Notes: a model not told the origin generated them from the letters alone. A stretch of DNA of 28,981 nt from an uncultured Oscillospiraceae bacterium (GCA_934527255.1 CAKTAM010000013.1:1-28981); one strand, 5' to 3'. Shown: positions 1 to 6,425, counted from the first letter of the stretch. Numbers and translations: made by a program.

Positions 1-290
1 ACATTGCCGTAAACATCCTCACACTGTATATTGTCGCCCGCGTGCACATCGCCGCCGACGTTGCCGCACCGCACCCCGTCGCCTGCGCGTACACTGCCGC
101 TGACGGCGGTACAAGTCACGCTGTCACCGGCACTGACATTGCCGCCCACATCGCCGCAGGTCACGCCGTCGCCCGCAGTGGCGTCGCCGCCGACGGCCTC
201 GCAGCGCACACTGTCCCCGGCGCGCACGTTTTCACCGACGTTGCCGCAGGTCACGCCGTCCCCTGCGTGGACGCTGCCGGCCACATCTCC
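1..290 (-). repeat. 45-bp tandem coding repeat (six copies plus partial)
   Basis: The DNA encoding residues 153-248 of the XRE protein is a degenerate 45-bp tandem repeat in frame with the protein. Copies share blocks such as GGCGACGGCGTGACCTGCGGC-like stretches but differ by many substitutions, so they are old and kept at protein level rather than a recent expansion. The array continues past the left edge. Confidence 0.85.
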
Positions 291-746
291 GTGGATCTCC
301 ACACCGAAAAGCGATTCCACGTTGACAGCCGGGCCCTCCACTGTGACCCGAAACTGCTGCAGCTGTGCGGCGCGGCGCTCTGCCTGCTTGTGATCCAGCA
401 GGCGATGGCCCAAATACAGCACCGCATGCAGCGTGCGGTCATCCGCCCAGGGCAGCTCCTCCACCGTGCAGACATTCTCCTCCGCCGCATCCGCGGCCAC
501 GGCCCGGCCAAACAGCTCATCCAACGTTACCGCAAAAACATCCGCCAGCAGCGGCAGCGTCAGCACATCCGGGCAGGAAACGTCGTTTTCCCATTTGCTG
601 ACGGCCTGAAACGAAACGCTGACACGCTCGGCCAGCTGCTCCTGCGTCAGCCCGGCCGCTTTCCGCAGGGCGGCAATGCGCCCGCCCAGCGTCAGCGCTT
701 CCCCGCTGTTCTCCACCATTACCTTGTTTTCCGTCTCCGATATCAT
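1..746 (-). CDS. XRE-family regulator with C-terminal Cys-bearing 15-residue repeats (partial)
   Basis: Open frame of 248 codons read on the minus strand from ATG at 746 and still open at the left edge, so the C-terminus is missing. Residues about 20-80 are a helix-turn-helix of the XRE/Cro type: GGRIAALRKAAGLTQEQLAE, then VSFQAVSKWEND and a DVLTLPLLADVF helix. Residues 95-150 are a linker (LPWADDRTLHAVLYLGH, then VTVEGPAVNVES). From residue 153 on come six complete 15-residue repeats and a partial seventh, pattern G-[DN]-V-x-G-x-V-x-AGD-x-V-x-C, with Cys at 167, 182, 197, 212, 227 and 242, exactly 15 apart. Start choice: AGAGGAG lies 6 bases upstream; an in-frame ATG at 836 has no ribosome binding site. 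DNA binding is known for the family; a beta-solenoid fold for the repeats is inference. Ligand and targets are unknown. It is likely transcribed alone, after rsmF. Confidence 0.85.
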   Translation of the reverse strand, partial: MISETENKVMVENSGEALTLGGRIAALRKAAGLTQEQLAERVSVSFQAVSKWENDVSCPDVLTLPLLADVFAVTLDELFGRAVAADAAEENVCTVEELPWADDRTLHAVLYLGHRLLDHKQAERRAAQLQQFRVTVEGPAVNVESLFGVEIHGDVAGSVHAGDGVTCGNVGENVRAGDSVRCEAVGGDATAGDGVTCGDVGGNVSAGDSVTCTAVSGSVRAGDGVRCGNVGGDVHAGDNIQCEDVYGN

Positions 747-853
747 AGCAGGCTCCTCTCTGTGCAACGGCACCTGCGGCGGGCACGGCCCCGTACGTTT
801 CTGCGCGGCCCGCCGCTTTTTCTTTGGTCGATCCATACGAATTCGTTGGCACA

Positions 854-859
854 AGTATA
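854..859 (-). promoter_or_regulatory. candidate -10 box of the XRE gene
   Basis: TATACT on the minus strand, about 108 bases upstream of the start codon. At 16-18 bases further upstream only AGCCAA-like sequence is found, a poor -35. A weak -35 next to palindromes would suit a regulated promoter, but this is a guess from sequence only. Confidence 0.35.
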
Positions 860-884
860 GCCTCCCGCAGCCGGTTTTGGCTAT

Positions 885-934
885 AACCGGCCGGTTGAAT
901 CCGCCTTTTTTGCACTCAACCATTGGTTGAATCC
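885..934. promoter_or_regulatory. paired palindromes, putative operators
   Basis: Two palindromes precede the XRE gene: AACCGGCCGGTT at 885-896 and TCAACCATTGGTTGA at 916-930. Each carries AACC/GGTT half sites, and both are followed by the identical decamer GGTTGAATCC (893-902 and 925-934), 32 bases or about three helical turns apart. Symmetric sites in this position commonly bind dimeric regulators; autoregulation by the adjacent XRE protein is inference. Confidence 0.5.
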
Positions 935-1025
935 CGTTTTTCAAGCCCTATTGTGAACTTTATAAAAGATATTTTTCTCTAAATGCAGCACTTCAGCTTC
1001 TCCGAAAATTTCTGTGCCGCGCCGC

Positions 1026-2471
1026 TCACTTCAGGTTGCGCAGCCCCTTGGGATAATGGTTCTTTACCCGGCCGCCGCTGACCTTGCCCAGCCCCAACGC
1101 CATGCCATCCACACAAACCGCGCACCAACCGTCCGCCGCCGTGACCGCCGCGATCTCTTCGCCGCGCAGGTAAGCCGCCGTGCGGGGCTCCTCTGCCGTC
1201 AGCTCTTCCCGGTTGGCGCATTCGCCGCCAAACACATGCAGCAGATGATGCGCCGGTACAAACCGGCCGCCGTGCGGCGACTGGCGTCGGCCGCCCGCCG
1301 GGGCCGTCCCTTCCATGCTGCCGGCCAACACGCCGCAGCGCACCAGATGCAGCCGCGCCAACGACGGCAGCGGCTGCCGGGGCAGCAGCAGCAGGTTTTC
1401 CTTCCATTGCTGCGCCTGTACGCCGTCGGCCATGCAGGCGGCATGCGGAAAGTACTGCTGCAAAAACGCCTTCAGCCCGGCAGGCAGAGGCTCTGCCCCG
1501 GTCTGCGGGCGCAGGGTCAGCAGCGGTTCACCTTCACCCTCGCGGCGCAGCTTTGCCACAAAGTGCCCCTCGCCGCCGTGACAGGGGTAAATGCGCCGCA
1601 CCAGCGACACATCCACCGGGCCGTTCACACAATGGCTCTCGTGCCCGGGGCAGCCGCCGGTCAAACCGGTTGGCTGCAGAGCAAACTCGGGATGGCGCGC
1701 CAGAAACGCCCCAATCTGCCCCTCATCCTCCTGCGGGGAAAAGGTGCAGGTGGAATAGACCAGCTCGCCCCCCGGGGCCACGCAGCGCGCCGCCTGCTCC
1801 AGAATTTCGGCCTGCAGCGCCGCACAGTGCTCTACCAGCGCAGCGCTGTACTGGGCGACGGCCTGCGGTTCCTTACGGAACATCCCCTCGCCGGAGCAGG
1901 GGGCATCCACCAGTACTTTGTTGAAATAACCGGCAAAGGTATCCGCCACACGCTGCGCCGTATCATTCACCACCACCACATTGGGCGCGCCCATCCGCTC
2001 GCTGTTGGAAAGCAGAATGCGGCTGCGGGCAGGGTCGTATTCGTTGCTGACCAGTACCCCCCGCCCCTGCAGCGCCGCCGCCAGCTGCGCGCTTTTGCCG
2101 CCCGGCGCGGCACACAGATCCAGCACACGGTCGCCAGGCTGTACGTCCAATGCCTGTGCCGCACTGCTTGCGCTGGGCTCCTGCACATAATAGGCTCCGG
2201 CATGATACCACGGATGTGTACCGGGGCGGGCCTGCGGATCCAGCAAGCGAAAGCTGGCCGCCGCAAAGCCGCCGGGCGCCACGGTAAACGGCGCATGCGC
2301 AGCAAAATCCGCTGCCGAAAGGCGCGCCGTATTGACCGTCAGGCCGCGGGCTATGTTCTCCTCGGCGCAAAACAGCCGCGCCGCCTCCGCCTCGCCCAGC
2401 AGTCGGCAGGTGCGCTGCCAGAACAGCGCATTCTCTCGCCAGGGGTTTGTGCCGTGCGGTCGATCGGACAT
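1026..2471 (-). CDS. rsmF: RsmF-type 16S rRNA m5C methyltransferase (NOL1/NOP2/Sun family)
   Basis: 481 residues. Transfers a methyl group from SAM to C5 of a cytosine in 16S rRNA during 30S maturation. Visible: SAM-binding motif VLDLCAAPGGKS near residue 115, the DAPCSGEGMF motif with the product-release Cys, and YSTCTFSPQEDE with the catalytic Cys. The C-terminal third (from about residue 310) holds the RFVPAHHLLHVFG and YLRGEEI segments typical of the RsmF C-terminal and PUA-like domains. The length is normal for Gram-positive RsmF. Start: ATG at 2471, with AAGGTGG upstream. It is divergent from the small gene at 2611. The exact target cytosine cannot be told from sequence, so the symbol is by family. 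Confidence 0.9.
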   Translation of the reverse strand: MSDRPHGTNPWRENALFWQRTCRLLGEAEAARLFCAEENIARGLTVNTARLSAADFAAHAPFTVAPGGFAAASFRLLDPQARPGTHPWYHAGAYYVQEPSASSAAQALDVQPGDRVLDLCAAPGGKSAQLAAALQGRGVLVSNEYDPARSRILLSNSERMGAPNVVVVNDTAQRVADTFAGYFNKVLVDAPCSGEGMFRKEPQAVAQYSAALVEHCAALQAEILEQAARCVAPGGELVYSTCTFSPQEDEGQIGAFLARHPEFALQPTGLTGGCPGHESHCVNGPVDVSLVRRIYPCHGGEGHFVAKLRREGEGEPLLTLRPQTGAEPLPAGLKAFLQQYFPHAACMADGVQAQQWKENLLLLPRQPLPSLARLHLVRCGVLAGSMEGTAPAGGRRQSPHGGRFVPAHHLLHVFGGECANREELTAEEPRTAAYLRGEEIAAVTAADGWCAVCVDGMALGLGKVSGGRVKNHYPKGLRNLK

Positions 2472-2508
2472 ATTTCCACCACCTTTTTATCGTTTGGGTC
2501 GTATAACC

Positions 2509-2572
2509 GCGCCAGAGGGCGCAAATACTAGGACTGGCGGCATTTGCCGCGGCGCTGTCCGACAGGACAGCG
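2509..2572 (+). promoter_or_regulatory. three tandem hairpins in the leader of the 58-aa gene
   Basis: Successive inverted repeats: GCGCC-AGAG-GGCGC (2509-2522), GCGGC-ATTT-GCCGC (2537-2550) and an 8-bp stem CGCTGTCC-GACA-GGACAGCG (2553-2572). None is followed by a T-run, so they are not ordinary terminators. They lie 40-100 bases before the start at 2611, within the rsmF/small-gene divergent region. Their role is unknown. Confidence 0.45.
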
Positions 2573-2610
2573 GCATTCTGTTACACTCATTCATTTTTCA
2601 GGAGGCAACA

Positions 2611-2787
2611 ATGATGTCAGAGAATCGCAATGCCAAAAACGCCAAGAATACCACCGAAGCCCGCACCGCCAGCCGTGCCCGCAGCAGCGAGGAAAACACC
2701 GCCGAAAACAAAGCAAGCAGCCGCACGACTGCCCAGACGGAGGCTTCGACTGCCAAAAAGAGCTCCCGCAGCCGCAGCGCACACTGA
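2611..2787 (+). CDS. small hydrophilic disordered protein, 58 aa
   Basis: ORF from ATG 2611 (or the adjacent ATG 2614) with a strong AGGAGG at 2600-2605, 5 or 8 bases upstream. The product is almost entirely Ala, Ser, Thr, Lys, Arg, Glu and Asn, with no hydrophobic segment, signal peptide or cysteine. It begins MMSENRNAKNAKNTTEAR and ends KKSSRSRSAH, so it is predicted to be unstructured. I do not recognise a family. It is the only plus-strand gene in the left cluster, divergent from rsmF and convergent with mrnC, with its own leader and downstream hairpins. The strong Shine-Dalgarno and flanking signals argue for a real gene. Confidence 0.65.
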   Translation: MMSENRNAKNAKNTTEARTASRARSSEENTAENKASSRTTAQTEASTAKKSSRSRSAH

Positions 2788-2792
2788 CCTCC

Positions 2793-2813
2793 TGCCGCTT
2801 TGGGGCGGCATTT
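2793..2813 (+). terminator. weak terminator-like hairpin after the 58-aa gene
   Basis: TGCCGC-TTTGGG-GCGGCA, a 6-bp stem 5 bases after the TGA, followed by TTTCG. Short stem and short T-run. Confidence 0.4.
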
Positions 2814-2871
2814 CGTGGTAGAATACGTCTGTTTTTGTATTTTTCTTTGTCGTTTTTCCGCTTTGTAAAGT

Positions 2872-2912
2872 GAAGCCGAACCGTCCTGCTGGCTGCAGGG
2901 CCGTTCGGCTTC
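2872..2912. terminator. long hairpin between convergent genes (mrnC terminator candidate)
   Basis: GAAGCCGAAC (2872-2881) pairs perfectly with GTTCGGCTTC (2903-2912), with an inner CCTGC/GCAGG stem. It begins 4 bases after the mrnC stop codon. The U-tract is poor on both strands (ACTTTAC on minus, TTCCTTAT on plus), so termination strength is uncertain; it could serve both convergent transcripts. Confidence 0.55.
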
Positions 2913-2916
2913 TTCC

Positions 2917-3342
2917 TTATGGGGCCGCGCCATCCTCGTGCGCCTGTGCCAGTGCCTGCCAGATGACGTCGAACAGCTCCAGAATACGCGGCTGGCGGTT
3001 TTGCAGGTACAGCCAGCCAAACAGGGCCTCCAGCCCGGTAGAGGCGCTGTATTCCTCCCGCGTGGCATGCTTGGAAACGCTGCTTTTTTCCGCATTGCGC
3101 CCCCGCCGCACCACGGCGGCCTCGGCCTCGGTCAGCAGCGGCTCGATCACCCGCAGGGCCATGGCCTGATGGTGCGCGCTGACATAACCCACGGCCAGCC
3201 CGTGCAGCCGCCCCAGCGGCAGGCGGGTGGTCTCCACGGCGCGCTGCCGCACCAGCAGCTCAAACACGCCGTCGCCCACAAAGGCCAGCGCCAAAGGCGA
3301 TTGCTCGCGAATATCAAATTGGCTGTTGGTCTCAAACAGCAT
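2917..3342 (-). CDS. mrnC: Mini-ribonuclease III
   Basis: 141 residues, an RNase III catalytic domain without the double-stranded RNA binding domain. MrnC trims 23S rRNA precursor ends in Gram-positive bacteria, acting as a dimer on the stalk formed by 5' and 3' ends in the assembling 50S subunit. Visible: LALAFVGDGVFELLVR near residue 20 with the conserved Asp, and STGLEALFGWLYL near residue 105 with the conserved Glu that completes the metal site. Start: ATG 3342 with GGAGAGGGAG upstream. It follows obgE by 35 bases and is probably co-transcribed, linking it to 50S maturation. In B. subtilis mrnC sits next to cysS, so this obgE linkage differs from that model. Confidence 0.9.
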   Translation of the reverse strand: MLFETNSQFDIREQSPLALAFVGDGVFELLVRQRAVETTRLPLGRLHGLAVGYVSAHHQAMALRVIEPLLTEAEAAVVRRGRNAEKSSVSKHATREEYSASTGLEALFGWLYLQNRQPRILELFDVIWQALAQAHEDGAAP

Positions 3343-3377
3343 AGGCTCTCCCTCTCCTGCGCTTGACCGCCCGAAGC

Positions 3378-4646
3378 TTAAAAGATATAATCAAACTCAA
3401 AATCACCGATGCAGATGGTATCGTTTTCCTGCACGCCCTGCCGGATCAGCTCATCCAGCACGCCGCTGTCCGCCAGCTGCCGCTGAAAATACTGCAGGCT
3501 TTCATAGTCATCCATATCGCTGCCCGCCAGAATGGTTTCCAGCCAGGGCGCCTCAACATTATAAACGTGCTCATCCAGCCGCGTAACGGTAAAGCGCGCG
3601 CCGGTCTCGGCCGTCTGCGGGCGCACATAATCCGGCTGAAAGGCCTCCACCTCCGGCAGGGTGCGCAGTACGGCGTACACCCGGCCCGGCAGGCTCTCCA
3701 GCCCCTGACGGGTCGCCGCGCTGATGGGCAGAAACTCCAGCCCCTGCGCCTCGATAAAGGTACGGAACGCCTCCACCTGCTCCGGCTGGGCAATGTCGCA
3801 CTTATTGCCCAGCACCAGCTGCGGCCGCGCCGCCAGCACGGGGCTGAATCGGGCAAGTTCTTCATTGATGCGGGCGAAATCCTCCTTGGGGTCGCGCCCC
3901 TCGCAGCCGGAAACATCCACTACATGCAGCAGCATCCGGCAGCGCTCGACATGACGCAGAAAATCGTGCCCCAGGCCAACGCCGTCGGCCGCGCCCTCGA
4001 TCAGGCCGGGAATATCGGCCGCCACAAAGCTGGCCTGCTCATCCACGCGCACCACGCCCAGCACCGGCGACAGCGTGGTAAAATGATAGTTGGCAATCTT
4101 GGGCCTCGCGGCACTGATGACCGAAAGAATGGTGCTTTTGCCCACATTGGGAAAGCCGATCAGCCCGACATCGGCGATCAGCTTCAGCTCCAGCTGAATG
4201 TCAAACTCCTCCCCGGCCATGCCCGGCTTGGCAAAGCGCGGGATCTGCCGCGTCGGCGTGGCAAAATGCACATTGCCCCAACCGCCGCGCCCACCGCGGG
4301 CCACGACCACCGGCTCCGTGCCGGAAATATCCGCCATGATGGCGCCGGTGTTGGCCTCGCGGATGATGGTGCCGCGCGGTACGCGGATGACCAGCGACGA
4401 AGCGTTTTTACCGTTGCAGCGCGCCCCGCGCCCACCCTCGCCCGCCGGGGCGGCATATTTGGTCTTGTAGCGAAAATCCATCAGGGTGGAAAGGTTGGAA
4501 TCGGCCACAAACACCACGTCGCCGCCGCGGCCGCCGTCGCCGCCGTCCGGGCCGCCCGCCGCCACGTATTTTTCGCGGCGGAACGATACTGCCCCGTCGC
4601 CGCCGCGGCCCGCCTTGATGTGTATTTTTGCAATGTCTACAAACAT
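3378..4646 (-). CDS. obgE: GTPase ObgE/CgtA, 50S assembly factor
   Basis: 422 residues. Essential ribosome-associated GTPase that acts as a 50S assembly checkpoint. Residues 1-158 form the glycine-rich Obg fold (GGPDGGDGGRGGD near 31-43). The G domain follows with G1 GFPNVGKS at 164-171, switch II DIPGLIEGA at 211, and NKCD near 290; G4 and G1 are intact. Residues about 345-422 are the OCT domain found in Gram-positive Obg. Start: ATG 4646 (MFVDIAKIHIKAG, the family N-terminus) with AGAGGAA upstream; the open frame extends a further 77 codons upstream without family similarity, so that is not used. It is separated from rpmA by a strong terminator, so it needs its own promoter, which I could not identify. 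Confidence 0.95.
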   Translation of the reverse strand: MFVDIAKIHIKAGRGGDGAVSFRREKYVAAGGPDGGDGGRGGDVVFVADSNLSTLMDFRYKTKYAAPAGEGGRGARCNGKNASSLVIRVPRGTIIREANTGAIMADISGTEPVVVARGGRGGWGNVHFATPTRQIPRFAKPGMAGEEFDIQLELKLIADVGLIGFPNVGKSTILSVISAARPKIANYHFTTLSPVLGVVRVDEQASFVAADIPGLIEGAADGVGLGHDFLRHVERCRMLLHVVDVSGCEGRDPKEDFARINEELARFSPVLAARPQLVLGNKCDIAQPEQVEAFRTFIEAQGLEFLPISAATRQGLESLPGRVYAVLRTLPEVEAFQPDYVRPQTAETGARFTVTRLDEHVYNVEAPWLETILAGSDMDDYESLQYFQRQLADSGVLDELIRQGVQENDTICIGDFEFDYIF

Positions 4647-4847
4647 TGTGGTTCCTCTTTCTGCGGCGGCCGTTCTCCGCACGCGGCGGCCGCCTTTTCG
4701 TTTTTTGTGCGGCGCAGCGCGTGCCGCAGGCCGCAGGCATCTGCCGACGCCACCGTCGCAAATGCCCCCTGCCGCAAACGGCTTTGGCGCCGCGCCGTCC
4801 CGGGCGGGCGCGGACTTTTTGCCTTCGCCCTCTGCGCCCCGCCGGGA
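4647..4847. other. GC-rich intergenic region before obgE
   Basis: No gene seen. It holds several GC-rich inverted repeats, notably GGCGGCCG (4665-4672) with CGGCCGCC (4687-4694), followed on the plus strand by TTTTCGTTTTTT. In obgE mRNA sense this is a hairpin close to the start codon. In plus sense it looks like an intrinsic terminator facing away from obgE, though no plus-strand gene precedes it. Confidence 0.5.
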
Positions 4848-4886
4848 AAACAAAAATAGAGCGAGCCGCTTTCGCAAGCAGCCCGC
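4847..4886 (-). terminator. rplU-rpmA intrinsic terminator
   Basis: On the minus strand an 11-bp stem (GCGGGCTGCTT with AAGCGGCTCGC, two G-U pairs) closes a GCGA tetraloop and is followed by TCTATTTTTGTTTT. It begins 12 bases after the rpmA stop codon. Confidence 0.85.
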
Positions 4887-4898
4887 CCTACCGGTTAC

Positions 4899-5150
4899 TT
4901 ATTGCTTGACGCTGACCTTTTTGCGGTCACGGCCCCAACGCTCAAACTTCACGGTACCATCGGTCAAAGCAAAGAGCGTGTCGTCGCTGCCGCGGCCCAC
5001 GTTCTCACCCGGATGGATATGGGTGCCGCGCTGGCGCACCAGAATGTTGCCGGCCAGAACGAACTGACCGTCGGCGCGCTTGACGCCCAGACGTTTCGAT
5101 TCGGAATCACGGCCGTTCTTGGTAGAACCTACACCTTTTTTATGTGCCAT
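4899..5150 (-). CDS. rpmA: 50S ribosomal protein L27
   Basis: 83 residues, near the peptidyl transferase centre, where its flexible N-terminus reaches tRNA. It begins MAHKKGVGSTKNGRDS and continues LGVKRADGQ, GNILVRQRGT and GRGSDDTLFAL, all typical of L27. Start: ATG 5150 with GGAGGT 8 bases upstream. Odd for a Firmicutes: the protein starts directly at the mature MAHKKG sequence, without the short cleavable extension that Prp removes in Staphylococcus and Bacillus. Only 20 bases separate it from rplU, so the usual prp gene is absent here. Confidence 0.97.
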   Translation of the reverse strand: MAHKKGVGSTKNGRDSESKRLGVKRADGQFVLAGNILVRQRGTHIHPGENVGRGSDDTLFALTDGTVKFERWGRDRKKVSVKQ

Positions 5151-5170
5151 TACTTCACACCTCCGCTCGA

Positions 5171-5482
5171 TCAACCATGAATGGTTGTGATTTCAACTTT
5201 CGTAAAGGGCTGACGATGGCCCATGGCCCGCTTGCTGCCCTTTTTGCTGCGATAAGTCAGAATATGGATCTTCTTGCCCTTACCGGTCTTCACGGCCTTG
5301 CCAACCACGCTGGCACCCTCAACAACAGGCGTACCAACCTTGGCGCTGCCCTCTTCACCGACCAGCAGAACCTGATCGAAGGTCACCTCAGCACCGTCCT
5401 CCACATTCAGCTTTTCGACGTAGATCACATCGCCTTCGCTGACGCGGTACTGGTTGCAACCGGTTACGATAACTGCGTACAT
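5171..5482 (-). CDS. rplU: 50S ribosomal protein L21
   Basis: 103 residues, normal length. MYAVIVTGCNQYRVSEGD at the start and the basic HILTYRSKKGSKRAMGHRQ and PFTKVEI segments at the C-terminus identify L21, which binds 23S rRNA domain and contacts L20. First gene of a two-gene transcript with rpmA, with its own promoter and an 80-90 nt leader. Start: ATG 5482, preceded by GTGAGGTAATTCC. Confidence 0.96.
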   Translation of the reverse strand: MYAVIVTGCNQYRVSEGDVIYVEKLNVEDGAEVTFDQVLLVGEEGSAKVGTPVVEGASVVGKAVKTGKGKKIHILTYRSKKGSKRAMGHRQPFTKVEITTIHG

Positions 5483-5572
5483 GGAATTACCTCACTTTTC
5501 TTTGAGTCACGCTGACAGGGGTGGACGGAGCTGATCCGTCTCTTGAATGACCCGCATACAAGCGGCTTATAT

Positions 5573-5601
5573 ACTATATCACATCACCGCCGGAAAGTCA
5601 A
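5573..5601 (-). promoter_or_regulatory. rplU-rpmA promoter
   Basis: TTGACT (5596-5601), a 17-base spacer, then TATAGT (5573-5578), preceded by TG one base upstream (extended -10). Near-consensus for the housekeeping sigma factor, which fits high ribosomal protein expression. Predicted leader about 80-90 nt. Confidence 0.85.
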
Positions 5602-5715
5602 GAACTGCCCGCAAACAAACCGCCTTTTTTCGGGCCGTTTGGGCTGTGCGTCCCCGAAAACGGCCGTTCGCCTGCCCGGTGTGAGGCCCTCCGGCAGATG
5701 CGCCTGAATTTCGGG

Positions 5716-5744
5716 TGTACTTTTCTGCAGAAAAATGGTAAAAT
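5716..5744 (+). promoter_or_regulatory. promoter of the plus-strand lipoprotein gene, with a 14-bp palindrome
   Basis: TAAAAT at 5739-5744 with TG one base upstream (extended -10) and a weak -35 TGTACT at 5716-5721, 17-base spacer. The spacer contains a perfect palindrome TTTTCTGCAGAAAA (5721-5734), a plausible operator. Confidence 0.55.
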
Positions 5745-5793
5745 AGGAGCACGGCTGCGCCGCTTTTGCGGCAGCCGCAGGAGAGTACTGTTG

Positions 5794-6333
5794 ATGAAGA
5801 AGCTTTTTCTCTGGCTGGCCGCCCTGCTGCCGTGCCTGCTGTTGACCGCCTGCGCGGCCCGCGTCGATCAAACGGCCGCGGTGCGCGTCTTTTTGCCGCT
5901 GGCCGCGGATGCCGCCGACGGCGCGGTATCCTTTGTACCGCCGGAAGGCTTTGAACCGCTTTCGGCCTCCGGCGAGCTATACCGCTCGCCGGATTACCCG
6001 GATGATATTTCCTGCCTTGCCGTCACAGTCGATGACCGCGACCCTTACTTTGACCGCTACACGGCTGCCCTGCTGGAGCAGGCATTTTCCGAGGCGTTGG
6101 GCCGTACGGCCGAGGCACAGGATGTCACGGTGGACAGTCTGAAATACGGCACACTGTCTGATGTACCCTGTTATCAGGTGCGGCTTTCCTTTGCCAGCGG
6201 CACGACCCGCTTTCGCCAATGGGTCGTCTGCCTGAATGCCGACCGCCTGTATACCTTTACTTACACCCAAACCGATGAAACGGATTGGGATGCGTTGTTT
6301 GCAGCCAGCATCGACAGCATTTCCTGCGAGTGA
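5794..6333 (+). CDS. lipoprotein of unknown function, 179 aa
   Basis: MKKLFLWLAALLPCLLLTAC: a signal peptide with lipobox LTAC (Cys20), so it should be a membrane-anchored lipoprotein facing outside. The mature part (about 160 residues) includes FVPPEGFEPL, acidic YRSPDYPDDISCLAVTVDD and a C-terminal half with FRQWVVCLNADRLYTFTYTQ and a final DALFAASIDSIS helix. This pattern recalls small extracytoplasmic domains that predict as alpha/beta folds, but I recognise no family. Start: ATG 5794, AGGAG 10 bases upstream; a TTG at 5791 is possible. It has its own promoter and terminator and is convergent with the next gene. Confidence 0.8.
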   Translation: MKKLFLWLAALLPCLLLTACAARVDQTAAVRVFLPLAADAADGAVSFVPPEGFEPLSASGELYRSPDYPDDISCLAVTVDDRDPYFDRYTAALLEQAFSEALGRTAEAQDVTVDSLKYGTLSDVPCYQVRLSFASGTTRFRQWVVCLNADRLYTFTYTQTDETDWDALFAASIDSISCE

Positions 6334-6352
6334 CAAAAAACGTCTTTGCATC

Positions 6353-6386
6353 GCCTCTGCCCTGTCGGGTGGAGGCTTTTCTTTTG
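6353..6386 (+). terminator. terminator of the plus-strand lipoprotein gene
   Basis: GCCTCTGCCC (6353-6362), loop TGTC, GGGTGGAGGC (6367-6376): a 10-bp stem with two G-U pairs followed by TTTTCTTTTG, 20 bases after the stop codon. Confidence 0.8.
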
Positions 6387-6425
6387 TAAAAAACACACTG
6401 CCCCTGCCGATCGACAGGGGCAGTG
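6385..6425 (-). terminator. terminator of the FMN_bind-like lipoprotein gene
   Basis: A perfect 11-bp stem CACTGCCCCTG (6396-6406) / CAGGGGCAGTG (6415-6425) with an 8-base loop. On the minus strand it is followed by TGTTTTTTAC; on the plus strand by CGATCGTTTTGTT, so it may work in both directions. Confidence 0.85.

Larger units (their letters stand above)
5483..5793. other. divergent intergenic region rplU / lipoprotein
   Basis: No gene seen in these 311 bases. The left part is the rplU leader, which contains the hairpin GACGGA-GCTGA-TCCGTC (5524-5540), and the rplU promoter. The right part holds the promoter and palindrome of the plus-strand lipoprotein gene. In other Firmicutes the rplU leader is a recognised conserved RNA element; I cannot verify that this leader matches it. 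Confidence 0.6.

Noticed and set aside
1..290. 45-bp tandem repeat considered as CRISPR or minisatellite
   Set aside because: Copies are adjacent without spacers, differ by many substitutions and keep a protein pattern, so it is a coding repeat.
744..836. Upstream in-frame ATG at 836 for the XRE protein (MDRPKKKRRAAQKR...)
   Set aside because: No Shine-Dalgarno there, whereas AGAGGAG is well placed before ATG 746. It remains a minor possibility because the added tail would be basic.
517..915. Minus-strand 132-codon frame overlapping the XRE gene
   Set aside because: It is the wrong frame of the same DNA as the XRE HTH, with Gly/Ala-rich noise and no binding site.
1014..2531. Long plus-strand open frame opposite rsmF
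   Set aside because: High GC antisense shadow; rich in Arg, Gln and His without domains, no ribosome binding site, and the minus-strand rsmF is intact.
4647..4877. N-terminal extension of obgE frame
   Set aside because: Would read through the rplU-rpmA terminator and has no Obg similarity; MFVDIAKIHIKAG is the family start.
5584..5871. Minus-strand 95-codon frame between rplU and the lipoprotein
   Set aside because: Overlaps the rplU promoter and the plus-strand lipoprotein start; no site or domain.
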